Shown piece by piece: positions 43,303-54,757 of a stretch of DNA of 64,000 nt. The DNA is from Phlegmacium glaucopus (lineage: Eukaryota > Basidiomycota > Agaricomycetes > Agaricales > Cortinariaceae): positions 267,388 to 331,387 of the forward strand of contig MU130558.1 in NCBI GenBank assembly GCA_015039465.1. The letters run 5' to 3'. Both the position numbers and the translations under genes were made by a program. Within the stretch, counting starts at the first letter, position 1. The number at the start of each line of letters is the position of its first letter. The notes under the pieces were generated by a model. It was not told the DNA's origin. It ran no database searches and saw only the letters and a list, made by a program, of their open reading frames with translations.

Positions 43303-45900
43303 TATCAACGGACAAGATAGAGTCATATCCTTCTGCAGGTGGTAGATCGGTGATGAAGTCCATAGAGCAATTAGCGAATGGACGAGTCGATTTCACTCCT
43401 TCTACAGGCATAAAGGCCGGTTTCAAGGGATTTCTGTCAATTTTGAACTGTTGACAAGTTCCACAACCTTGAACGTAGTTCTTCACGAAGGTTCGGAGTC
43501 CGGGCCACCAGTAGTGTTGACAAACAGCATTGTAAGTCTCGAGCTCACCGGGGTGTCCAGCCGTCTCAGGATCGTGGAACATCTTGACTATGTCCTTTCG
43601 TAGTTCAAAGTCTTTTGGAATATAGTTCTTTCCCTTGTAGAAGAGAACTCGTTTCCCGTTAAATTCTTCAGTTGTCCAGTCATTCAAATCCTTCTGTATA
43701 GTAGAGGATCCTGTGTCGAGTAATAATTTTATTGCTTCGGCAGCGTCAAGATCTAAATCATCGGCGGAAGCAATTCGTTCTTGTAAATCGGTATCAATGA
43801 GGTTGAGGAAAAGACTATCTGGGAGTAGAACAATGTCTTCATTATCATTGTCTTCTTTAGGACAATAGTCGGGTCGTCTTGAGAGGGTGTCCGATTGTAT
43901 CATTTTGTTGCCGGCTAAGTGGACCAATTTCACATTGAATTCAGAGAGAAATAAAGACCAACGGGCTTGTCTTCGGTTCAGTTTCTTCGCTTCTCAATAA
44001 TATGTCAGGTTCTTGTGGTCTGACAATATAATCGTTGTATGAGAGGATCCTTGAATATAGTGTCGCCATTCTTGGAGTCCTCTAATGATTGCAAGTAATT
44101 CTCTGTCGTAGATTTCGTAATTTTGTTCCGTCAGGGAGAATGTTTTCAAGATAAAGGAGACCAGGTGTCTGTCTCCATTTGAATCGAGCTGTGTGAGGAC
44201 AGCCCCTGATGCGTATTTTGAGGCGTCGCATTCAATCTGGAAAGGTTTTGTGTGGTCTGGCATCATCAGGATGGGTTCTTCAGTGAATCATTTCTTCAGG
44301 GTTTCGAATGCGTCTTGACATTCCTGTGTCCATTCAAACATCTTGTCTTTCTTCAAAAGATTGTTAAGGGGTCCAGCGAGTTCCGAGAATTTCTTGATGA
44401 ATCTGCGGTAGAAATTTCCAAATCCAAGGAATGATCGTACTTCTTTGACAGTGGTGGGTGTAGGCCAATCTCTGATTCCTTTGAGTTTAGTAGAATCCAT
44501 AGAGACTTTGCCTTCTTTGATGATCATTCCAAGATATTCAATTTTCTTTTTGTTGAATTCGCATTTCTTCGGTTTCAGGTATAAGTTGTTTTCCCGTAAT
44601 CGTTGTAGGACCTTCTTCGTGATTTCTTCGAGATCTTTTTCGCATTTAGCAAAAATCAAGATGTCGTCCATGTAGACAATGACGTAGTCGCCTTCAATGA
44701 GGTCTTCAAAAATTGAATCCATCATCGCCTGGAATGTAGCTGGGGAGTTGCACATGCCAAAGAACATAACTGTTGGTTCGAAAAGTCCTCTGTTCATTTT
44801 GAATGCAGCTTTCCACTCGTCACCTTTCTTGATCCAGACATTGTTGTAACCTCTAAGGACGTCAAACTTGGTAAAACAAGTTGCACCTTTCAGTTTGTCC
44901 ATAATTTCAGAGATCAAAGGTAGAGGGTAAGCATTTTTGACTGTGTGTTTGTTCAAATATCAGTAATCTTGGCAAGGTCGTAACTTTCCGTCTTTCTTGG
45001 AGACGAAGAAGAAAAGAGATGCCATTGGTGATTTTGATTTTCAAATATAACATCGTTTGAGGTTTTCTCTGAGGAATTTGTCCAGTTCTTTTTGTTCTTC
45101 TGGGGTGAGATCATAGATTTCGGTTCAAATCCAGGTTTCATCTCAATTTTGTGATCCCAGGACTGTTGGTCAGGAAATCTGTCTGCTTTCTTTTCATTGA
45201 ATACGTCAAGGAATTCGTGATATTCTTTTGGAACCAGTTTTTCAACCGGGATATCTTCCTTCTTGTCATACTTTTGTGCAAGTGTTTGCGAGGCAGATGT
45301 TTTTGCGTTGATCCATAAGTCGTTGTCCATTTCACCAGTTATAAAAGCGATGAGGACTGATAGTTCGTCGTCATTGAGGGGGTTCAGTGTAGAATTCAAA
45401 TATTCTTCTTTGTCATCTTTGTCTTGAACTGAAGATTTCGGGTATTTCGGGAATTCTTGTTTTGAGGTGTCCTTTGTCATTTTTTGCTTAAAGAAGCGCT
45501 GTTTGCCAGTGTCCATGTTTTCGTTTCTCCAGGAGAATGCTCCGGTCTTCCAGTTGATTTCCAGGTTGGTTTCTTGTAACCAAGGGAATCCAAGGATGAT
45601 CTTCTGTTTTCCAAGTCCTGTGACGAGGAGTCGTTCTGTTTTCTGTTGTCCATTTACAATAAGATCAAGATCAACAAAGGTCTTGATAGTTCCCCGTTTG
45701 TTGGGTGTTCCATCTACGTTAAAGACCTTCAGTGGTTCATCCAGTTTTTCGATCTTGAATCCAGATTTTCTTGTATAATTCTGGTCAATAAACTTTCCTC
45801 CAGCTCCAGTATCTATGAGTCCTTGGGTTTTGATGTCTTCCTTAATCGATGTCTGGCCTACAATAATGATTGGAACAGAAATTGAATTGTTTGTTATTGT
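43295..45900 (-). pseudogene. Sushi-like pol: protease, reverse transcriptase, RNase H, integrase N-terminus
   Basis: On the minus strand the protease has LIDTGAGGKFID and ILGFPWLQ. The reverse transcriptase has TKFDVLRGYNNVWI and the catalytic VIVYMDDILIFA. RNase H has IECDASKYASGAVLT. The integrase finger follows (HDPETAGHPGELETYNAV with CGTCQQFK), then the core starts with SMDFITDLPPAEGYDSIL and stops at the insert. In-frame TGA codons occur near 44285 (after FETLKK) and 43990 (after KNLTYY), and the junction near 44960-45110 changes frame. With the integrase core lost the element cannot integrate by itself. Confidence 0.85.
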
Positions 45901-45959
45901 AGCGCTAAAGACAGAGTAAATATACAGAGATTAGGAGAGACTTGCATCGAGGAAGCTCT

Positions 45960-47215
45960 CTGTATTAAAAACCCTCATCATCTGCCTGTTTGAAGAACTC
46001 CTCTTTGTCTTCATCGTCCATCTTTGCCATCAAGGCTCGGATGTGGGAGTGTAATTCTTTTCCCTTCATCTTCTTGATTTCGGGGACTTCTGGCTTCTTC
46101 TGCCAGCTCTTCGTCGTGTTTGTGTTGGAGAGTGTCTTTGTGCAGTCTCAAGAAAGGTGTCCAGGCTGTTTGCATTTAAAGCAGAGCCCCTTTCTCATTG
46201 CATTGTTTCGTTCTTCCATGGACATTGTGTCAATGTCCATCGCGTTCAGGTCTTTCTTCTGGAAGTTCCATCGTCTTCCTTGTGGGTTCTGGTTTTTATT
46301 TGTTTGACCAGTTTTGTTCTGGTTCACGTTTCCTCAGGAAAAGGAGTTCATCATCCTCTTCCATTGATGGTCTAGGCGTGAAGCCCATTCGTACCATCCA
46401 GCAATCATTGTCAGTGGTTTTTCCAACGTCAGGATTCTTTGTTGTAATGAGGGGAGGATCGAGTCCTCAAATCATTCGGTAATTGCAACCTCATTTTTGA
46501 GGCCGCTTTTCTGGACCAAGATCTTGAGTTGAGCAATATGCTCGTCAATTGAGGTCTTCTCCTGTCAGAAATATTTCAAATTGTTTAGGGCGTCGCCTTT
46601 CGAATCGTACTGTGCAAAGGCTTCCTCCAACTCTTTGAAGAAGTTGAGAATGGTTCCGAAATCTGGTTTGGCTCCCAGAAGTGTGTTGTCGAAGACATTC
46701 GAAACATATCCTTCTTTCCAAGAGGCTGCTTCGCCATCGTTGAGTAAAGAGAGCACAAAGGCAATCTTTTTCAAGTCGTCATTGTAGATCTTGTCATTGA
46801 TCGTCAGGTACAATTTTGTTCCTAGAAGAAACTTCCTAAGTTCTTCTCTCTTGCCGGTAAAGGGCTTCAGCATGTTCAGTTTGATTTCTTTGGCTTCTTC
46901 AGAAGCCGGGGGGTTCATGACAGCGTCAACCATGTCTTCTGATTTTGGTGTCGGGGATCGTGTCGGGGTTCGGTTTAGAAGTTCAGCAACTTCTTCTTCT
47001 GAGTTCATTTCGGGTAGTGGATAAGTCCACGGATCTGGTTTGGATCGGGTTTCGTCGGGATCAGAGAATAATTGGAATGGGTTAGATTCTTCTCGTGTAA
47101 AGTCCAATGGGTTTCTAGATGCGCTAAGTGCAGCAAGAGCTTGTTCTAGCGCTTCTTCTGTTGGTTCGTCTGTGGGTTTGGGAGGAGTAGAAAATTCTCC
47201 TTCGGTATCGTTCAT
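45960..47215 (-). pseudogene. Sushi-like gag with several TGA codons
   Basis: The frame starts at 47215 (MNDTEGEFSTPPKP), has an acidic Pro-rich N-terminus, a capsid region (LNMLKPFTGKREELRKFLL, YVSNVF) and reaches TGA near 46566. It continues in the same frame through two more TGA codons to a CCHC knuckle, CFKCKQPGHLS, stop, DC, where CGA (Arg) is expected. It ends MDDEDKEEFFKQ near 45975. All internal stops are TGA, and those I could compare stand for CGA. This points to C-to-T change at CpG rather than random decay. Confidence 0.8.
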
Positions 47216-47407
47216 AGATTGGGAAGACTGTGAAAGTCTATATGTCCCTCTTCTTCTGTTTCTTGAACTTGACGCCGTTGCTCAGAGGTTTGGGTGTCGA
47301 ACAGATCTTTCACCAAGTTTTGACGTTTGGTTTGGTTTGGTTTGGTTTTGGGTTAGGCACAACTATAGAAAGTATGCGTGTTCATATAGACACCTAGTCT
47401 TTTGTTA

Positions 47408-47783
47408 CGACTTCGAATGATTCAGGTACACTGATCGTTAACAGTTGTCACAATGTCGAGTTCGTGTATCAATCTGAGGACTTGCGCTTTGTAGACTTGT
47501 TAAGGCCTAGAGCAGCGGTTGTCTTTGAGAGAGATGAAGAGTAGAGAGTTCATCTATTAAAGACTAGGTACTGTATCTAGTACAAGATGTGTAGGTTTAT
47601 ATACAAAGTCTGTAAATGAAAGGCATGAGGTAAAGAATAAGTAAACATGTGTTCGACACATGTATGAAAAGAGAACCGTAACTGCATGTAAGTGAAACAA
47701 TGAATGTAGCATGTAGTATGCATGTGTGATAAAGTAAAAGGGAATGAAAAAGGTGTGTACGCAGCGTGTATGAAATTGTAACA
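47408..47783 (-). repeat. 5' LTR of the sushi-like element
   Basis: On the minus strand it starts TGTTACAATTTC at 47783 and ends GAAGTCG at 47408, followed by TAACAAAAGAC. It may extend by five bases to a TAACA end. A TATA-like TATATAAAC occurs on the minus strand in both LTRs. Confidence 0.9.
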
Positions 47784-47787
47784 CCTC

Positions 47788-49823
47788 ATCTGGATCCCGC
47801 TCCACAAAAACACAATCGTGTCGAGCTGGGCCATTTTTCCAAGAACAAGTGGACCAGATGTATTCACAGTGCATGCCCCCAGTGACAGATCACTTGGGGC
47901 ATGGTAGATGGCTATGGCGGAATGGAAAATATTGATGTGAAGAGTTGAGGGAATTTTGGGACACTCATCAAGACCAATGTCCATTCCAAATATGTCAGAA
48001 TCAGGATTTTGCTGGTCAAAAAGGAATCGGCCAATATATTCTTCTAAACGGCCAATAGTCAACCATTCAGAAAGTACAGCAATACTTTTGGGATAGTTCC
48101 GGGCTAGATTAATCATCAATTAACATTGGAACACATGAAGGGTTAAAATAAGATGAAATTGCCTGGATGTCGGGGCAATCATACACTGCCCTCTGAAGTC
48201 TCTCCCTCCACTACATCTCTGCCCTCTTCTTCATCTATATTTATGTTAACCGGTGCAGATGTTGGAAGAGGTGGCCATGTGGCCACCAGGTTACCCTGAA
48301 CAACCCCAAGCATTCCACACTTGTTAAAATCCACCTGCGCCGCTGCCAGCTTATCAAGACGCTGGTTAATGCGTAGCATTTCTCCAATGGGGTTGTTTCT
48401 GCTCAAACAATGCCATGGCTCTTTCACAGCTTTGATATGCTTGGACTCGGTAATGGAAGAACAAATCTATTCAAATATTAGTAAAAATGAAATTGATAAA
48501 CCAAATATTTCCTCTCACTGTGGACACCAGCCTGATACAATGTATCCAAGTAAACATTGTTCTGGGTAATCTGCTATATATGGTCCAAGACCATAAATAA
48601 CACAGCAGTAATGGCCATCACCGCAACGTGTGATGCGAGGTTTCTCCATCCATGGTTTCAGAGGCATGAGAATACGGGCCAGTGAGGAATGAAAGAGCTG
48701 GCGATGGGCCCGGCGTACATGATTCTGGAAATGTCCTAACAATTCATAGAGTGGGTAATAGTCATTTTGACCTGTGGCAACAGAGACCGTAGACTTATCA
48801 CTTCCGAGAATTATGGGTGCAAACATTGACCCATGTGTCTCAGGATCGGCAGCAAGGATGTCCTGGACAGAAATATAAGGAGAAAGCTAAAAATGATTTG
48901 GAATTCAACTCACTGCTTGTTCCCATGCCCATTGGCCAGACATCAGATTGGTGTACTGCTGTTTTTGATTTTTTCCAATAACCTGTTTTGGTGCATAATC
49001 TATCTCCTGAGCAAAGTCTGGATTGCCGATATGTGCCTCCATAACCTCAAGAGGATTCTGATACCACACCTCGTACTCCTTGGTCATCCAGCTTGGTGAA
49101 CTCTCTAACACATCACCATTGTACGTGACCTTAAATCCTTCCCATGGTGTGTCTCCAAGGAGTATAGAGTCAATTGTACTGTAGAGGTCCCTTGCATGCG
49201 CATATGGCAGATCAACCTCCTCATTGCAACTCTCCTGTCAGGAAGCCCATAGGTTCATCAAGATATCAATATTTCCAGCAGACATTTGCATCTGAGTGAA
49301 AAGAAAATCAGCAAGGTGGAAATCTTGTTTGTTTGTGAAAGGGAAGTAGTTGTCCGCAGGATCAAATGGCTCTGAAGGTGGTGGCAATGCATTTGGGGGC
49401 AGATTGAAGCCTTTGTTATCACAACGCTGACCTGTAGAAGATATTATTATTGCTAAATATCTGGGATAAACAATTAAATTACACACCATCAAGGTATGGA
49501 TGCTTTCAAATATAGATCCCAGAACGGCCTTGAATTGTCCATAGTGTACGTCGAGGTGAGCTTTGGCTTGGAGTAGGTGGAACTGCGGATGAACGCTGGG
49601 GAGGTGGTGTTTGTGGTGGTGTTTGAATTTTGGTGCCAGCGTCCAAGTCATCGAGAATACCAGGTGAATGAGGTGGTGAAAAGATGTATTGATTTCGAGG
49701 ATTGACTATGCATGTAGCTTGATGCTGGGTGAGACCTCCTGGCGTCTTACATGCCTTGTTACAGCCAGGGAAACTGCAACAATAAATAGCAGGCCGGTAG
49801 GTAGCACGTTTCATGATGGTCAC
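47788..49823 (-). pseudogene. Plavaka-type (CACTA-related) transposase, truncated and frameshifted
   Basis: Minus strand from 49823: an N-terminal C2H2 finger (CSFPGCNKACKTPGGLTQH), then pieces in changing frames: DNYFPF and LADFLFTQMQMSAGNID; WMTKEYEVWYQNPLEV; MSGQWAWEQA; IILGSDKSTVSVATGQNDYY; RRQLFHSSL-like blocks; VIYGLGPYIADYPEQ; and WLTIGRLEEYIGRFLFDQQN, YHAPSDLS. Together they follow the order of the plavaka transposases of agarics as I know them. Some gaps are probably introns (for example near 48510-48430), others are frameshifts (near 47880). The protein is cut after RDPDE by the sushi-like element at 47783, and the rest is not found beyond it. Confidence 0.82.
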
Positions 49824-51286
49824 GGTTGAAATTGAAGCTTAATCATCTTAGACAAATGCACGTGAGTATCAAGTTGAAAATGGAGGAAAACGGTGGAATG
49901 TTGAACTTACACTGCACAATACTCCCAATGTCAATGATACCATCCAGAATGGCAACACGCATCACCAATGTTTCCAAACATCCAGGAGAACATCAGAACC
50001 AATACAACCACAAGACCACACAGGAGGCTCAGGCTGAACGCAAGAAGAAGGAGGTCGAAAGAGAGGAAAAACAAAAATTGATGGAAGTGGGTGTGAAAAA
50101 GCAGCCGCCTTGGAGAAAAAGGCCCAAGAGAAGGCAAAATCCCAAAAAAATGAGTTTGGGGTTCTAACGAAGATGCAGAAAATGTTGCCTTGTGCTTATC
50201 AACAAAGAGCACATGCGGATGTGGCTGGAAACACAAACAGTCAGTTTTTTCTAGTCTTTGAACGATTGAGACCTGATAACCACTTGCAATAAATTTTGTT
50301 GGACAATAGTAGACGACAATACTATAGAAGTAAGAGATGGTCAGTGTTGATCTGTTGATCATTATCAGGGAGTAACGTACCAGATACATAATGTAGGTGA
50401 CTTGGACACAGAGAACTCCAATAAAGGAACATCTATAGGAACTGAAGGTATGATTTTTTGTTATGTTCAAGACCATTTGTAACTTACTGCTGAATTATTT
50501 TTTTCGCTCTAGTACCAGTCGTTGAGAAGAAGACAAAGCATTTGGAGGAACAGAAGATCTATGAAAGGGTTGATGGTGAGTTCTTTCGATGTTTGACACT
50601 AAAGGTCACAATATTTTCTCACATTTCACAGAGTTTGAGAGTGATGCCCCAGCAAAAATAGGCGCCTTTGATGAATACATGTCCTCTGGCAGTGATTTTG
50701 AGCCAGCAGAGGAGAGTGCCGGTGAGAGGGGATTGGGTGATGTAGAGCTTGAAGACGACAAACCAGACACTGAATTAGCAAACAAAAAGAGTGGCAGGAA
50801 GAAAAGAAGGGGGTTCTTGCTAGAAGCCATGTACATTCAATTAGGGATCAACTTCCCAAAGCGGACAACAATCAAACTCCCAGCCATGTTAAGCGCAAAC
50901 TTGACACCAATTTATTTCCACAGAGATATGACAAGTAACTGCTCAATTTTTCAATCATGTAGAAACTCATTTGTTTTCTTCTTAACAGGGCAGCTAACAT
51001 CAAGAAGCCCAAACAGATGATTCCATCAGGTGTCAAATCAAACTGGGATAAGGACGAGGTATTGATCCCTCCATTTTTGACTACTCATTGTACAGCATCT
51101 TCTAGTTCTTCTGCATCCAATGCTGCTGGCAGGCGCTCTATGTCATCTGCCTCAGTAACGACTCAGTCCCACAATCGCTCTGAGAGTAAATTAGCTTCAG
51201 TTCAACCTGGAGGAATTTCATCTGGTGAAGATGAGGTGGAGCACCGCTATGTCATCAACCAGACAGCTGTAGGAATATGGTATCGG

Positions 51287-52160
51287 TGATAGGACCCATA
51301 TAGCCTCTAGGTTTGTAAACTGGTTATTTTTGCGATTTAACACCTTCACAGTATATGTGGATGCCTTGTGGGTACCAACTTCATTTGCACTCTCATTTGC
51401 GGTTCTCACACATCCTTTGCACCTCACACAACATGATATAGTCCTTGCATGACCTTCGCACATCACTTCTACAACCTTCATAACTATCCAAAGCACCCTC
51501 ATTCCTCTTCGCACTTCATACTTCAACATATCTTCAGTTCTCTCAGTCAATATTGGACTTAACCATTTGATTCCTTCGCAACCACACCTTTGCACAGCCA
51601 TTCTCTAATCTTGCAGTCTTTCATGGCTTGCATATGCATTCCTTTCACTGGTTTTATTATGGTCCATTTTGTTTTCAACTTAACTTCTTTCAGCTTTCCA
51701 TATATATATTTTTATTATTTCCTTTGAAACAGGAGGTTATTCAACTGACCTCCTTACTCATCACCTTTATTTTTACTTTATCTCCTATTCCTTTGTTACC
51801 AAACTACTGGGCCCATGTGACTTCGCATTAGCTCAATTTTTACATTACTGTTTCACATATCCGCACCTGGTTAGTTGATTACTCTTGTATTAAGTACCTG
51901 TAGCAAGTAGGAGGCCAGGTGAACAAGAGACGGCCAGAGTCTTGATCCCATAAACTGTGCAGCAATGTTCTAAGTCAATAGTCTCATTCTTTAAGCTACT
52001 TCACGTACTTTGCTACTGTTCACGAACTTTGCTATCTTTGCGGTTTACTCTCCTTGCGTATTTCAATACCGTGAACTCTTCTAAACTCTATTGAGGAAAT
52101 CTACATTAACCCCACAAACTACTTTACTACTTGCAGTCTGATCCCACTGCAGGTACATCA
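51287..52160 (+). mobile_element. LTR family A, copy 2 (solo LTR)
   Basis: It starts TGATAGGACCC and ends GGTACATCA, collinear with copies 1 and 3 but without the nested insert of copy 1. It is flanked by TCGG before and TCAG after, a 4-bp duplication with one CpG to CpA change. It lies within the divergent coiled-coil gene, just after a Ser-rich exon. Confidence 0.88.
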
Positions 52161-52762
52161 TCAGGTACATGCTTTAGCTATCAACTTGAACTTACTCAGC
52201 TTTCTTACTTTTTTTTAGTCAATTGCGAAGATTGAAGAGATTGAAGGAGCATCCATAATCACAAAACGTAGCACTTGCAATGTGAAGAAATCAGTTCACC
52301 CAACACTGAAGAACCTCCCTTCCAAGACGACAAACGGCTTCAACAACTTTGTTTTATATAAAGCTTACAATCAAGTCGGAGAGCTTGATGCTTGGGCGAC
52401 GCTACCCAATGATAAAATTGCTGACCTGTGGAATGAAGTTTTTGGTGACATATACCCCGTTTCTATCAGCGCTGACTCATGCGATGGAGGGGATGGTAAT
52501 CATTTATTTACTGTGATCAAAAAGCTTGTGAGTCTTTTTCTTCAGGTTTGCTTGTATGGCCTAATTTCTTAAAACCTGCAATGATTACTTAGATTTCTCG
52601 TGGGATTTCATCCCAAATATCAAACCGACTAGGCAAGGCGACCGTTACAGCTCTGGAGGATGAATACAACTGACACGACATTTTTTTGGTTGAAGACCAT
52701 GCAGGATTCGTCATCAATATGCTTGGGAATGACAACAAGACCAACCGGTATAAATCATTGTT

Positions 52763-53935
52763 GTTGTTGTATATAAACACCAACCAGAGAGCAGTGGACC
52801 AGACCTTAGGTCAAGAGACTCCCTGTCGTTCGTTTAGGGAAGGTATAACCTTGACTTTTAACACACAGAGGTTAGAGGAAAGAATAGAGAAGAGAAGGAG
52901 GAGGATGAAGGTCTTGGAAGATGAATGAGGTATAAGACAAGGATGAGGATGAGCAAGAGAGAGTCTTCAGTAAGACTATAGCGGTTGAGGGATAGGGGAT
53001 AGATTGACAGTAAGGGGCAAGAAAAGCGAACTTAAGGGAGGAATTCACTGGAATTCCACTGAGATGATGAAAGTGGGGGGTAAGAATGAATTGAACTGAA
53101 CTACCTATCCTGGTACAAAAGAGCAGTATTTATACCCTAAGGATGAGGCTATGTAAAACAATAAAAAAGAAAGAAGTACGCGCTGTCAAAGGAAGAAAGA
53201 TAAAGAGAGGACAGCTGCGAGAAGAAAAGAACAATGGAAAAGAAAAGGAACAGTAAAATAATCTGTAAAGTGTCAAAGTGCGAGAGAAAAGAAAGGAAGG
53301 CAGTGTACATAGTCCAATAGCAAAAATATATCGACTCCATAGGCATGTGGTCATGTCAAAATATGAAAGGTCCTGAGTCAACACTTGAAAGGCACAGCCT
53401 TGTTCCCGAGAAAACACTACTTGCCCATGGTCCCATGTCGCGCAGCCTTGATAACACTTGACACTCTGCAAGAATAATCCTCTGCTGCTGATTCATCTGC
53501 AATTCCTGCTTAGTCGTGATCCTCCTGGACTTCCTAAATTGTCATAAAGAGGGTGGGAAGGCTTCAGGTACCGCGTGAATGATGGTTTTGGCAGTGAATG
53601 ATAAGATAAGAGGTAGATGAGTGAGGATAGGGGACTGAGTGAGATCCAGGAGCGAGGTATGGCAAGATAGATAGCTGAAGCGAAGACTTGTGGGTCCATA
53701 GCCACAACAACAATGACAAAGCCTTTGACATAATGGGAGATGTGGCTGATGCGTCCATAAACGGGCCGTTCTTGAAATGATGGACCAAAGATACGATCAA
53801 ACGCGAGCCGATGACCAATGCGAATAGTAGATTGATCACTTTGTTGTATCACTAGCCAAGGGACAAACAGATGGTAGATGTTAAGGAGCATGTCGATAGT
53901 GTAAATGATAGACAACATAGTGGAAGACATTGAGG
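52763..53935 (-). mobile_element. LTR-like insert in the coiled-coil gene
   Basis: This stretch separates coding pieces of the host frame ending near 52760 (FVINMLGNDNKTN) and resuming near 53941. On the minus strand it has GGGTATAAATACTGC near 53132, then about 300 bp of pyrimidine-rich leader and an end ATACAACAACAACA. This looks like the promoter and end of an LTR. The part 53500-53930 has an open minus-strand frame without recognised motifs. Boundaries are approximate. Confidence 0.4.
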
Positions 53936-54757
53936 ATATGATGAGCGATGAGGATGTTATCGTTGAACGAATGATTTTGTTGACCAGGAACGCGATTCAG
54001 GGCTGCTTCCAAAATAGGTAAGTGAATTCAAAGTCCGCTTATTTTCATGATGGCAACTTTTAAGCTTTCTTCTCACGCTACCAATCAGTATTGGTGCGCG
54101 ACACCGGCCTTTCTTGTGGCAGACTACAGACGATGTAAAATGGCAGGGTGCTCAGGAAAACTTCCAGGTATGTGTCTACTATCTCAGTTTGGTTTTGGTA
54201 ACTGACTTCAAGTTCATATTCAACTATGATGTATTACATATTGTAGGGCCTGTTCCTCGGTCGTTTGGTACTCAAAACACTTGCCGTCTTTGTCAACCTC
54301 ATAACCAGTGTGCGTTATGACATTGCAAATTTCACACCATCTGAAAAACCATGAGGCGCGCTCATGCTATCAATCCAAGCAGTAAGTATTACAATATTCT
54401 ACTATTATAGCTGTCTTAGGATAATGATATAGGTCCTTTGTGCTTTAACTTACTCGACAACTGGAAAATTTAAACCACCAAGTGGCAAAACTGGAAGCTT
54501 TTTGCAGGAGAACTGGGGTGATTACACGATACAAGATGGAAAAGGAAAAGGAAAACTCAAATGGTGTAGCACACTCAATCAGAAATGGGTCGACAAAATG
54601 ACTTAGGACCACTGGAAGGCCGTTATGGAGGGTGTTACTGTATTTATTGCAAAACAGAAAGCACCCGTGAAACAGGAGGAGAGTGTCAAAGTGGAGATGG
54701 AGGAGGAGGAGCAGGAAGAGGCTTTATACAATCCTATGTTTCGAGTTTGAGTGTGGG

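Larger units (their letters stand above)
40908..47783 (-). mobile_element. Tf1/sushi-like Ty3/gypsy retrotransposon, full length but inactivated
   Basis: Two 376-bp LTRs (40908-41283 and 47408-47783) enclose gag, protease, reverse transcriptase, RNase H and part of integrase on the minus strand. The flanking CCTC at 40904-40907 and 47784-47787 is a 4-bp target duplication. By eye the LTRs differ at about 15 sites, mostly C/T or G/A changes at CpG. Gag and pol contain several in-frame TGA codons and no frameshift that I could see, and a non-coding insert interrupts integrase. It is inserted in the plavaka transposase remnant. Confidence 0.88.
49928..54757 (+). pseudogene. Broken coiled-coil gene divergent from plavaka, cut by two inserts
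   Basis: Plus-strand pieces read as one decayed gene: 49928-50292 (RITNVSKHPGEHQ, a Lys/Glu-rich coil, frameshift near 50095); 50516-50575 (VVEKKTKHLEEQKI); 50626-51020 (FESDAPAKIGAFDEYMSSGS, acidic, then basic); 51021-51280 (Ser-rich); after LTR-A copy 2, 52216-52670 (EEIEGASIITKR, LPNDKIADLWNEVFGDIYPV); after a second insert, 53941-54757 (RHRPFLWQTTDDVKW, GLFLGRLVLKTLAVF, SFLQENWGDYTIQD, acidic end). Introns of 50-70 bp separate several pieces. Similar proteins of unknown function are common in agarics near transposases. It starts about 100 bp from the plavaka start, head to head. Confidence 0.55.

Noticed and set aside
53493..53930. Minus-strand 145-residue frame with hydrophobic stretches as a membrane protein gene
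   Set aside because: It lies within an LTR-like insert, has no recognised motif, and other phases of the strand are also partly open.
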